DNA of 23,570 nucleotides from Selaginella moellendorffii (lineage: Eukaryota; Streptophyta; Lycopodiopsida; Selaginellales; Selaginellaceae), in the NCBI RefSeq assembly GCF_000143415.4, contig NW_003314360.1, positions 78,618 through 102,187 on the forward strand. Direction: 5' to 3'. Positions 1 to 9,269 of the stretch are shown here, piece by piece. Positions within the stretch are counted from its first letter, which is position 1. Every line of letters begins with the position of its first letter. The notes beneath the pieces were generated by a model that was not told where the DNA came from, did not search any database, and saw only the letters and a list, made by a program, of their open reading frames with translations. The position numbers and the translations under genes were made by a program.

Positions 1-459
1 TAAGGGTCAATGAGTTAATGACTACTCCAGACTAGCAATGCCTCTTGCTACACCTTCACAATTAGATTCGTTAGAAAAAGATAACATTGAATAATATCTA
101 AATGTTCTCACCATTAAGTTATATGTCTGGCTAATAGGAATGATGTTCATCTTGGAAAGCTCACCACACGCTCAATGAACAAACAAATAGTGTGTGCGCG
201 CATGCCATCGCTCTTCTTTAGCTTCAGATTCGGCTTGTTCACCTTGACAATGAGATTTATTATACAACTAGATGGACTCAGTCTGGACATAAGGTCACCG
301 CGCTAGTCACCATGCCCCAGATATGTCTAGCCCCTGGACAAAAAACATATAATTTCACGTCATTTTCAAATACTTGAAAATTTGTACCTAGTCCCATTTT
401 ACTGAATAAATCCCACTTTAACGAAATAGAGCTTTAAGCATATCTCGCTAGAGTACGGT
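1..459. other. No recognisable gene
   Basis: AT-rich sequence without an ORF of note on either strand. It may hold the eroded gag/protease part of the gypsy fragment that becomes readable from about 460, but I see no protease DSG motif, primer site or LTR border here. Confidence 0.5.
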
Positions 460-1414
460 GGCTTTAAAGATGTATGGTTTGGAGAGGGAGTTAAACCTCC
501 AGTTGTTATGCTCTCTGCTACATCTTTAAAGCAGGCTGTTGTAATGGAAAGCACTTTCGAGTTACTTGTTGTTTGTTCGTGACTTGAGGGACCAAGGCAC
601 GTGTGGGGGAGAAGCAGCAGTATGGGATGTACTTAACAAGTTTTCTAATGTTTTTCCATCTAAACTTCTTCATGGGTTGCCTCCATTACAAAGTCTGGAA
701 CATGGGATTACGTTGGAGCCGGGGACACGGCCAATTTACCAGCGTCCATTTTGGTTAAGTTATGCGGAGGAGCAAGAAGTTCAACGACAAGTCAAAGAGT
801 TACTTGGGTTTGGATTTATTCAGCCAAGTAAATCTTTGTTTACTACTCTGGTCTTGCTTGTGAAGAAAAAGGATGGTTCAATACGGATATGTATTGACTA
901 CTGTTCCTTGAACAAGAAGACAGTGAAGTATAAGATGCCGACGCCATGTGTGGATGATATCCTAGACAAGCTTGGTAAAGCACGAGTGTTTACCAAAATT
1001 GATCTGAGGAGTGGATATCATCAGATTGCAATGGATGATGCATCTATCTCCAAGACGGCATTCAACACAAGCTTCGGACATTTTAAGTTTACAGTTATGC
1101 TATTTTGTTTGATAAATGCACTAGCCATATTTACTTGGTTGATGATGGAGGTATTTGGGCATTATCTTCATGAGTTTGTGAAGATTTTCTTGGATGATAT
1201 TCTTCTTTTCAACAAGAATATGGAGCATAAAGTGCATTTGTGCAATGTTCCTTTGTTACTCCGTGATAGCAAACTTTATGTGAAGAAGAGCAAATGTGAA
1301 TTTGCAAAGTTAGAGGTGGAATATCTAGGCCATATTGTGACATCTAAGGGTGTCAAGATGGATCCAAGGAAGTTGGTTATAGTGGAGAATTGGCTTACAC
1401 CAACTATAGTGGCG
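460..1414 (+). pseudogene. Ty3/gypsy pol fragment, PR-RT linker and reverse transcriptase (5' piece of split copy)
   Basis: This encodes part of the reverse transcriptase of a plant Ty3/gypsy retrotransposon. The readable ORF starts at 566. The linker before RT is recognisable (VLNKFSNVFP, then LPPLQSLEHGITLEPGTRP). RT blocks follow in order: VKKKDGSIRICIDY, FTKIDLRSGYHQI and the catalytic FLDDILLF near residues 208-215 of the ORF, then CEFAKLEVEYLGHIVTSKG. The block normally reading MPFGLTNAP is corrupted (MLFCLINAL), so the enzyme is probably dead. The frame leaves RT at about 1414, where LTR 'L' is inserted; the ORF running on to 1594 is read-through into that LTR. The same pol resumes at 2408. 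The linker and RT style resemble plant chromoviruses (Reina-like), but that clade call is tentative. No LTR, primer site or gag was found. Confidence 0.85.
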
Positions 1415-1991
1415 TTTTGCGAATGTGACTTTGGGTATCGGAAGTTACCTGTCGGCCAGTCCTTACGGACACTCTTACCTTATTGCCATGATAGCAGGAG
1501 ATCAGTATTACCAGTTCCCTTTATCAGCCCCTCTTGTTCAAGTGTTAGTTTACTGGGCTTAGCACCTGTACTTAGCCAGATGGACATAAGGTAAGAACTC
1601 CTATGTGTTTCTAGCTAAGCATACTCAGCTTGGCTCTTAGTTCTCTTTTGCACTGTCTTGCATTGGCTTGACAAGAACCCTCGTGTATTGAGATTGGTCC
1701 CTCAATATCGCTGGATGATAGCTTACTGTGTCTGCCAAACACCTTTGCTATCATGCCCTTTGTGTTAGTTTTAATTCTATCCTAAATGCTATTTATGGAA
1801 AGTGTCCAGATTTGCTCATTTGGCATATCTACAGAATGTAGAGATCGGCCTAAACACAATGGTGTTCGTCCCATGTCCAAATTCGCAATCTAGCGCCATT
1901 CCATATTTAGTAAGTTCTGAGCTTGTCCCAGATACTAACTCCTGATACTAAGGGAGGCTTGGGGTGAAAGCCTAAAGCGTGTGTTCCTCAA

Positions 1992-2008
1992 GGGGGGGGG
2001 GGGGGGGG
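1992..2008 (+). repeat. G17 homopolymer inside LTR 'L'
   Basis: A run of 17 G. The other copy has only nine at the matching place (C9 at 18395-18403 on the plus strand), followed by about 150 bp that are absent here. The run probably marks a slippage or deletion junction between two G-rich tracts. Confidence 0.85.
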
Positions 2009-2287
2009 TCCATATCCTTGCGTTAGGCCACCGGTATGCCAAAATGGCTCCAAACCCCATTTGGCTCCGTTTTGCATGCTGGTCCTGGCATTGGGATGTT
2101 GGTTGTTCTAGGATTGTTCCAAGTTGCTCCAGGCTCCTGTCCCTTCACTCCTTGGGCTGTATACTCGGGAGTTGCTCCGTGGATTGGTTCCGTCACTCCT
2201 TGGCTCCATGCTTGGGAGTTTGGCACCATTCCTTCGTTCAGTGGCCTAAGGCTTTGAACCTCAGGTTTCGCACCACTGTCCTATGGA

Positions 2288-2321
2288 CATGTGGCATATG
2301 ACATGTGGCATGCATCATGTG
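2288..2321 (+). repeat. Decayed G-box array in solo LTR 'L'
   Basis: Three CATGTG hexamers begin at 2288, 2302 and 2316, exactly 14 bp apart. The intact copy of this LTR has CACGTG at the matching sites, so each unit has lost its central CpG by C-to-T change. Confidence 0.7.
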
Positions 2322-2354
2322 GCATAAAGAGGGTTTAGGTTCTGCTTCATAGTG

Positions 2355-2383
2355 TTATCCTATGGTAAACCACCATAGGATAA
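2355..2383. repeat. Perfect 12-bp hairpin near the end of LTR 'L'
   Basis: TTATCCTATGGT (2355-2366) and ACCATAGGATAA (2372-2383) form a perfect stem with a 5-nt loop. The same stem, also perfect, is at 17860-17888 in the other LTR copy although the loop differs. Confidence 0.8.
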
Positions 2384-2407
2384 AGGGTCAAAACCACATG
2401 CACTACA

Positions 2408-2911
2408 CTGAGTTACGCAATTTCCTTAGAATGTCTAGTTACTACTGATGTTTCCAGCATTAGTTTGCAGAGGTGGCTATTCCTTTGACATAGTTATTAC
2501 GCAAGACTGTGCCATTCAAGTGGAAGAAGCCACAAGAAGAGAGTTTTGTGGTGCTGAAACAATTGTTGAGCAAAGCTCCAGTGCTTCGCATTGCTGATTC
2601 ATCGAAACGTTATGAGGTGACATGTGAACGAGTGGTTATGCATTGGGAGGAGTTCTCATGCAAGAGGGACAGCCTATTGCATATGAGAGTCACTTTGAAT
2701 CCCATAGAGCAATGCTATTCCATATATGAGCAAGAGTCACTCTCTATTATTCATGCTTTGCAGACGTAACGGCACTATCTTTATGGTGCAATGTTTGTGG
2801 TGTTGACAAATCACAAACCACTTCTGTATCTTTTCACACATAAGGAGTTAAACACTAGGCAAGCTCGTTGGATGGTTAAACACATGGATTTTGGGGAGTT
2901 TCCTATTTAGT
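2408..2911 (+). pseudogene. Ty3/gypsy pol fragment, end of RT and RNase H (3' piece of split copy)
   Basis: Continuation of the pol interrupted at 1414. The sequence right after the LTR reads as the RT connection region (a degenerate LRxFLxxxSYY followed by FAEVAIPLT, with stops). RNase H follows: PFKWKKPQEESFVVLKQLL, APVLRIADSSKRYEV, then YSIYEQESLSIIHALQT, a stop at about 2767, HYLYGAMFVVLTNHKPLLYL and NTRQARWM. The key acidic residues are eroded (TCERVV where ADAS is expected; TNHKPL where TDHKPL is expected). Coding similarity ends abruptly at about 2910, before any integrase, next to a 13-bp tandem repeat. The copy is therefore truncated as well as split. Confidence 0.85.
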
Positions 2912-2916
2912 ATCAG

Positions 2917-2966
2917 TCATGATTAATGGTCACGATCAACAGTCACAATCAATGGTCATGATTTTC
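2917..2966. repeat. 13-bp tandem repeat, 3.8 units
   Basis: Units begin at 2917, 2930, 2943 and 2956 on the pattern TCAYRATYAAYRG, with the last one partial. The array lies directly at the breakpoint where the gypsy RNase H sequence stops. Confidence 0.75.
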
Positions 2967-3136
2967 ATTTTCTTTAATGGTGATTGCTTCCTAGATTCTA
3001 GTGATATATCAATTTTTTAACAGTACTTTAATTTTGCAAATGGTAGGATATATTTATTGGACAAATACACTATGAATATAGATTTCACATGTTCTTTCAA
3101 AGGAGACAATCAATAAATGCTTTAGATATTAAGATA

Positions 3137-3431
3137 TGTGTAATTGATTGTAAGAGGAATAATACTGTTGAAATAAAGGGGGTTATGAATGAGAGGTGCT
3201 GATTAATCATGAGAGTTGTAGCATTAATTGCTTGTTCTCCCTCTCATCTCCATGCTCTTTTCCCTTAAAAAAAGCCACACACGAACAAACCTTTTTGAGC
3301 TTGAGAAATATTGCATGGAAATAAGAGGGAGAATAAGCAATCAATGCTACAACTCTTGTGATTAATCGACACCTCTCACTCATAACCCCATTCATTTTAA
3401 CAGTATTATTTCTCTCACAATCAATTATACA
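3137..3431. mobile_element. Foldback / MITE-like element with ~119-bp inverted arms
   Basis: The left arm (3137-3255) and the right arm (3313-3431) are long imperfect inverted repeats, roughly 85 percent matched by eye, separated by about 57 bp. The arms begin with tgtgtaattgattg and tgtataattgattg and share long blocks such as aataatactgtt and agttgtagcatt. No coding capacity is seen; the small minus-strand ORF inside is incidental. A clear TSD is not visible. It could be a foldback-type MITE or an inverted duplication able to make a hairpin RNA. Confidence 0.75.
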
Positions 3432-3597
3432 ATTAATATGGGTGGCTTTTTAAGATTCTCATACATCTCTAGATTCTAAATGGTTGTATATTTTGTTAAA
3501 ATAATTAATTTGTCCTTTGCAAGGACACAGCCAATTAAAGATATATAGAAGAATATCTTTATTCTTTCTTATCAGTTTCTCCCTAAATTTTTTCTAA

Positions 3598-6013
3598 ATG
3601 CTCAAGCAAGGAGACGATATGAGAGAATTCTACTTGAAGTTCAATCAAGAGCCTCTAATTGTTTTCTCTAAGAGTGTTATAGGAGAGAGCTTCCTCTGCA
3701 AAAGATTCAAGCTGAAGCTGGAATCAGTTAAATTGGAGAATGTATGTCATGATAAGGGTAATTAGATAAAAAAATCCATTCTTCTCAACAGTGGTGTGGG
3801 AGAGAATGGGATTCAGTGGGACCTTGATAGATGTACAGGTTAAGAGATTCTAGTTATAGGATCTCCAAAGCAAGTAGAGGAAAGTGCATTAGTTTCACAA
3901 CAAACTATGCAAGGAGTGAAGGATGAAGTTGTTATTCTCTCCAATGACGAAAGTGAAGAAGAAGAGCTTCCCGACATAGCTTCCCAGGCAAGTAAGTGCA
4001 TTTCTTTTAAACTAGTTTTTGAAGTGGTGGATAAAGCATTTCAGCAATCTCAATCATTATGGTTGGAATTGAAGGAGTTCCAGTACATGAGAGGTGAGGA
4101 ACTTCCATCTTCCTATAATGGGAATATATTCTTCAAATTTCCACTGGCCAGTTTGTTAAGCAGGAAGAGGGGCATGGAGACACGTCTTGATCCACATAAT
4201 TGGTGTAAGGTAAAGACGACCCACTTCTCCCATTTCAATGGATCTATGTCCATATTCCATTGTGGTAGACAGATTTAGTATGTCACTGAGAAATGCATTT
4301 TTGATCATGGCAAGAATATGTGTTTCTTGAAGGCTCAGCAATCAATCCCCCCAGGCATGATGAGGTTGCTACAAGGTTTAGATGTTGCAAATGCGGGGCA
4401 ATACCTGTGTGTCAAGCATGTTGCGATGCAAAAATGTATTATTTTCTTCCATGGGATGGATGTTTAAGCAGAGCAGCAGTGCATGTTGGATACTACCAAT
4501 ATGCAATAGAGGAAGAAATTTGCCGTGATTCTTTTCACAATTTGAAGGCTACTGTTACTATAGAGGTTGGGAAGAAAAATGCTGCAACTCCAAAGTTTGT
4601 ACTAAAGGACTATATGATGGACACGTTGCTACAAGCTGATAGCAAAAAAGAGTTTACAAAGAACAGCTTGAAGGACTTGCTTCAAAATAAAGAACCCATG
4701 ACAAATTTAAACAGGTATAAAATTAATACTTAACTCTACTTTGTCACTAGAAACACTCTTGTTTTTGGCAGAATAAAGAATTGGATGCAAAAAGGGTGAG
4801 ATGGAAAGTTTCAATTTAGATTGAATGTGATTTTAGAGTTAAAAAAAATATCTGTATAAGCTTATTCATGGGAATTTGTTCGTTGGCCAAGTGACTTCAA
4901 ACAGTCAACACCCTTTCATCTTTAAGATGTCCACCCTTGGTCTTGCTTCTAGTATGGACCTCGTATAGCGAATTGATATAGACAGAGACGGGGACTTGGC
5001 TAGTTCTTGGATCCATTTCAACCACATGGAACAAGGTTCAGGCTGATCAACAATGAGACCCCATGTTTATGATCACAAGTAAGTGGCTTTTCATTTTTTA
5101 GGATTTTATACCGATTTACATTATAACTATTCCTTCTATAGATTGTAGTGTAGCTTGACTATAGCTACAGTCAAATTCAAGGTTCAAGATTTCCAAGCTT
5201 AAACCATCTTTTAGATATGTATGTCCAAGGTTGTTGAACAAGGAACTAGGAAGAAACCCAACTTCCACGGTTTTATGACAAATGTAAGTAGTGCTAACTG
5301 GTTAGCTGTACAACAAGTATTTGGAGGTGATAAAAATCAGCTATTACAAGGTGGAGAGAAGAGTTATGAGTTTCATTTTGCAAAGAGTATCAACATCAAG
5401 TCTAACTTCAATTATGAGTTCAAGCAGCTTTGTTAGGAATGGATGGATGCACCAACTAAAGAGGAGCATAAGGCAAAAGCAAATGAGATGTGTATATGAT
5501 GGTATGAAGGAGATAAAATGCCAATTGAACACCTTCCATAAATAGAATGTTGGCTTGCATGGTGGGAAGTTCAAATGTTTCAGTGGGGCCATTATATCTC
5601 CATGTAAGTTTTCTCTCATTTTTTTTTTTTTGTCACATTCAAATGTTGCATTTTTCCTAGGATCAACCACTTGATAACATTGCACTTACACCAATAATTA
5701 ATCTCTCTAAAAGCAAACATTGGAGTGGAAGAGCTTCCAAAACAGGGAAAGGAAAAGTGCCCCTTTATGAAGCTACAGTCTCCGACCTTAGTAGATCTCT
5801 TGAGCAATCATCAAAAGCTTTGGCTGCACAGGAAGCAAGGTTTGCTGGTATAGATCCAAACTTAGACAAGTTTCAAGAGCGAGTTGGTAGAAAGACAATA
5901 CTAGCAGCAAGGTCAATGTTTATGATGGTGGAGGAAGTTGTTATTAGAACTTCTATGGAATCAAGTTATAAACCACTTGAGGATATGAAGATAGCTTGTA
6001 TGAAGCATCGATA
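3598..6013 (+). pseudogene. Decayed multi-exon protein-coding gene of unknown family
   Basis: I do not recognise the protein family. A first reading frame runs from 3598 to about 4318 with only three stops, then continues after one frameshift to about 4713. It has an acidic stretch (SNDESEEEELPD), then a Cys/His-rich segment (CCKCGAIPVCQACCDAK near 4380-4435) and a basic Lys-rich end. Two plausible introns begin at the donors CACAAGTAAG (around 5080) and CATGTAAGTT (5604). The second runs through a T-rich tract to TTTTTCCTAG at 5660, which gives a 57-bp intron, short for plants. The segment 5221-5603 reads in one frame with stops only and ends in a Trp-rich motif (WLAWWEVQMFQWGHY). The last segment (5661-6013) holds a likely coiled coil (YEATVSDLSRSLEQSSKAL). 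It may be a captured gene in a transposon or a dead host gene. Confidence 0.5.
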
Positions 6014-6321
6014 GACATTTGATGGGCCTAACATCACTTCTTCTATCTCTCACTGTCCAGAGTTTGACTACCATTCTATTCCATGATACTAGAGAAGAAC
6101 TAAGGAACATGGAGTGGAGGAGGTGCCTGTGCACTTTAATGCCTTTGCCAGCTTGATCTTCTTTTATGCACCTTTTGAAATGAAAGACTTATATTGTATA
6201 ACCTTCCTATTTCTAGCTAGTCGTGTATGTTGATCTAGTGTTGACATTTGTGGCATAGTAGTATCAATAACAACATTGAGGAAGTCCTTAGCTTGAAACT
6301 AGCTCTCTCTAGACTTTCAAT
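6014..6321. other. No recognisable gene
   Basis: Short AT-rich spacer between the decayed gene and the TRIM LTR. I see no ORF, repeat border or RNA gene in it. Confidence 0.5.
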
Positions 6322-6487
6322 TGTAAGCAACCAAAGGGAACGACTCGAGAGACAGTACATGGGGTTCAAATATAGAGGGAAAGGGCCCATAAATAAGAGT
6401 GCACCCCCTTTTCCAATCGGTTAAGGGTCTTGGGATATTTGGGGTTAAGTGTCCTTGGGTTTGAATAGTACTGGGTTGGGTGACCTC
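6322..6487 (+). mobile_element. TRIM LTR, first part (split by the chromovirus)
   Basis: It starts TGTAAGCAACCAAAGGG and matches, in the opposite orientation, both LTRs of the complete TRIM at 16224-16804 along its length. It is broken after GGGTGACCTC at 6487 by the chromovirus and resumes at 12110. The two pieces together give about 194 bp, the same as the other two LTRs (195 and 193 bp). The sequence GGGCCCATAAATAAG inside may serve as a promoter or poly(A) element. Confidence 0.85.
6483..6487. repeat. Target site duplication ACCTC (left)
   Basis: ACCTC lies directly left of the chromovirus LTR and is repeated at 12105-12109 on the other side. A 5-bp TSD is normal for Ty3/gypsy integrase. 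Confidence 0.93.
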
Positions 6488-6874
6488 TGTCAAGACCCCC
6501 AACAAGATCAAGACTGGAAAATGCTAAAGACAAAGAGAAAAAGCTAGTGAAAACAAAGAAGAGGCCTTAGACTGGTGTTGATTCAGATTGTGGAGAAATG
6601 GAACAAGGCTAACCTATATATACTATAGGTTGATGAAGCTCCACCACTCTTGGATCGAGGACGGCCTAAATATAGCTGAGGTCGAGGAGGCGCCACATCA
6701 ATATCAGGAATGTGGCTCGAGACTCAGGAATCGGGAAGTGTCTTGAGAAAAAGGAATAGGGAAGTGTCTCGAGAGTCAGGAATAGGGAAGTGTCTCAAGA
6801 ATCAGGAATGTGGTCTGCAGGTCAGGAATCCGGCGAGAGTCAGGAATGTGGCAAGAATTGGGGGATTCCTAACA
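6488..6874 (-). repeat. 3' LTR of the chromovirus (387 bp)
   Basis: On the plus strand it runs from tgtcaagaccccc to ggattcctaaca. It matches 11700-12104 with about seven substitutions and lacks one 18-bp subrepeat present there. Three of the substitutions are adjacent (aaa against gtc near 6742). The TATA box and the primer-complementary stretch (6578-6593) are unchanged. Confidence 0.95.
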
Positions 6875-6887
6875 GCACCCCCTCCTC
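6875..6887 (-). other. Polypurine tract of the chromovirus
   Basis: On the element's sense strand this is GAGGAGGGGGTGC, ending exactly at the 3' LTR. Such tracts resist RNase H and prime plus-strand DNA. The pol stop codon TGA (6886-6888) overlaps its first bases, so there is no 3' untranslated spacer. Confidence 0.88.
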
Positions 6888-8873
6888 AAGAACGAGTGGA
6901 ACGAGAATGTGAATGAGAACGACGAGGAGGATGAGATGAGCGGCGAGGGATGGGAGATGGAGAAAAAGAATGAGGACTGGGACGACTAGGATAGCGGCGA
7001 TGGAAGTCTTGAACAAGGTCAGGAGAATGAATCAGGTTGTCCGCAAGTTCCCAAGTGCGTTCTTCAGGCCCGTAACCCTTCCAGTCGACCAAATAGTAGA
7101 GTTTAGACCGTGAAATCTTGGAATCAAGGATGTCCTGAACCTCGTACTCAGACCCATCCTTGAGCTGCACTGGTGGAGGTGGAGGAATGACCCGAGTGGG
7201 AATAGGACTGGGAATATAAGGCTCAAGGAGAGAGGAATGAAAAACGGGGTGAATTTGATATGAGGAGGGAAGTGCAAGGCGATAAGTGACAGGATTAATG
7301 ATGGCAGTGATAGGGAAAGGACCGAGGCGTTTGAAATCAAGTTTTGGACAGGGCCTGGTGGTGGAGATATTTCGCCTGAGGAGCCAAACTTTATCCCCGA
7401 TATTGTAAGGGGGACAATCCTGACGATGGACATTGGCAAATGTTTTGTGAGATTCCTGAGCATGATGGAGGTGGAAGGAAATGGAGTTGTGGATTTCTTG
7501 GAGGTTGGAGACAAATGCCTCAGAGCGGGGATTTGAATGAGAGGATTCGGATGGAAAAGGAAGTGAGAGATTAAATCGGGGATTTCGGCCAGAGTTTGCA
7601 AAGAAGGGGGAAATTCGAAGAGAGGAGTGAATAGAGTTGTTATAGGAGAACTCAGCAAGGGGAAGGATATCGAACCAGTTATCCTGATGATAGTTGATGA
7701 AGCACCTCAAGAATTGTTCCAACGTCTGAATCGTTCGCTCGGACTGCCCATCAGTTTGAGGATGATACGCCGAAGAGAGGTTGGCCTTCACTCCAAGCAG
7801 CTGCAAAAACCGTTGCCAGAAATGAGAGATGAACTGAGGCCCCCGATCCGAAACCACATCTGTAGGAATCCCATGAAGTCGGAAAATTTTCCTGAATACC
7901 AGTTTTGCCATGTCCTCGCCCGAAAACTCCTTGGTACATAGCAAGAAGTGCGCCATCTTTGTGAAGCGATCCACCATGACTAAAATGCTGTTGAAGCCTC
8001 CAGAACTCGGAAGATCACTCAAGAAATCCATGGAGATGGATTCCCAAGGACCTGAAGGGACCGGAAGGGAACGAAGCAAACCTGAAGGAAGGTGGCGAGG
8101 TACCTTATTCCGGGCGCAAGTGTCACAGGAGGTAACAAAAGCTTTGATGTAGTCGTCCATGTGAGGCCACCAAAAGTCCCGTGCAACTAGCTCATAGGTT
8201 TTCGCAATGCCGAAGTGACTAGCAGTCGGGCTATCGTGGCACGCCATTAGGACCAACCTTCGAGCATCACCTTCAGGAACGTAAAGCTGCTCCCCACGGT
8301 ATAATAAGCCATCTAAGAACTCGAACTCGTCAAATCGCCGGCAGTCGGGAGTCACTAGGTGTCCAGCCTGAAGATGGGGGAAAATGTCGTTGGCGAGATC
8401 ATCGGATTGAAGATCGTTTCTGATGGCATCCATCAAGGAGGAGTCCTGAGGGGCCAGGGAAATTGCCATAACTTGAAGCCGATCAGGACCGAGGATAATT
8501 TGATCCTGTTGATTGAAGGCAGGATTACCATGCCTGAGACTGAGATAGGAGCGCCTTGAAAGAGCATCAGGAAGGCCTTGAAGCTTTCCAGGTCTGTACT
8601 TGATAACAAAGTCAAACCGACTCAGGAATTGTGCCCACCTTGCTTGACGACAGCTTAAAACTCGAGAAGTGGCAAAGTACTCGAGATTTTTGTGATCCGT
8701 CCAGACTGTTGTTTGATGGCCCGCCCCCTCCAAGAAACGGCGCCACTCTCCAAAGGAATCCACGATGGCAAGGAGCTCTTTGTCGTGGATTTCGTAATTG
8801 ATCTCCGCAGGCTGGAATTTCCGAGAATGGAAAGCGACCGGATGAAGTTCTTGATCCGCTGTGAGTTGAGACA
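6886..8873 (-). pseudogene. Chromovirus pol, 3' part: RNase H end, integrase, chromodomain
   Basis: Open frame of over 650 codons downstream of the one-base deletion in RNase H. Numbering from the codon at 8763, the RNase H tail (WTDHKNLEYF) is at 20-30 and the integrase zinc-binding residues are near H175, H183, C213 and C216. The catalytic triad is D246 (SMDFLSDLP), D306 (SDRGPQF) and E342 (TDGQSERT), with spacings of 59 and 35, so D,D35E is intact. A GPF/Y-type module follows (KLDFKRLGPFP, about 475-484). The chromodomain covers about 539-594 (EYEVQDILDSK, YYLVDWKGYGPEERTWE) and keeps the aromatic residues that bind methylated histone tails in HP1-type domains. A Ser/Pro/Arg-rich tail ends at the polypurine tract. 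In this family integrase inserts the cDNA and the chromodomain steers it to heterochromatin. No internal stop was seen in this part. Confidence 0.9.
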
Positions 8874-9269
8874 GCCAGCACCAATGGCAAAGTCGGAGGC
8901 GTCAGCCTCGATGAAGAAAGGTTGTGAGGAATCAACATGGATCAAAACGGGAGCAGAACTGAAGGCTGCCTTGAGAGTGTCGAAGGCGTGCTGGGCAGTA
9001 GTAGACCAAGAGAAGGGAACATCCTTGCGAGTGAGATGCGTGAGAGGAAGGACAATGTCAGAGTAGTGATCAATGAATTTGCGGTAGAAGTTGGCGAAGC
9101 CAAGGAAAACCTGAACGTCCGACATTGATTGTGGAGGCTCCCACTCGAGAATAGTCTTGACTTTGGCAGGATCCATCGTGATACCCTCAGGAGTGACAAT
9201 GTACCCAAGGAACTCCACAGACTGCTGATCGAAGGAACATTTCTCAAGCTTCGTGTATAGACCGTGTTC
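8874..9269 (-). pseudogene. Chromovirus pol, middle part: end of RT and start of RNase H
   Basis: Same frame as the upstream pol part, separated from it only by a TGA at 9270-9272. It reads through the RT thumb/connection (EFLGYIVTPEGITMDP, then DVQVFLGFANFYRKF) and into RNase H (FFIEADASDFAIGA, first catalytic Asp). Near 8872-8880 the frame shifts by one base: downstream coding continues in the next frame, best explained by loss of one base. The frame left behind runs to a stop at 8655 and is not meaningful. The TGA could come from a CGA codon by C-to-T change at CpG, in keeping with decay of methylated repeats. Confidence 0.85.

Larger units (their letters stand above)
1415..2407 (+). mobile_element. 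Solo LTR of family 'L' inserted in a gypsy pol
   Basis: This ~993-bp block is the inverted counterpart of 17836-18983. Its ends coincide with the break in the host gypsy pol: pol stops at 1414 and resumes at 2408. The termini fit an LTR. The start is decayed to ttttgcgaatg, against tgtcgcgaatg in the other copy, and the end reads cactaca, against gcgctaca. No internal region follows, so this is a solo LTR, probably left by LTR-LTR recombination. A clean TSD is not visible: the flanks tggcg and ctgag could derive from one site after small indels. Compared with the other copy it lacks about 150 bp next to a G17 run (1992-2008), and many CpGs have become TpG or CpA. The small ORFs inside it are not genes. 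Confidence 0.8.

Noticed and set aside
1417-1594. C-terminal tail of the RT ORF as a real protein end
   Set aside because: These codons come from the inserted LTR 'L', as shown by the matching non-coding sequence in the inverted copy at 18.8-18.98 kb.
1981-2301. 106-codon ORF in LTR 'L' (and its antisense counterparts at 17865-18221)
   Set aside because: They lie entirely within the LTR, are not kept in the same frame between the two copies and show no domain.
7032-7658. 208-codon minus-strand ORF
   Set aside because: It overlaps the integrase/chromodomain frame in another register and has the repetitive low-complexity look of an out-of-frame shadow.
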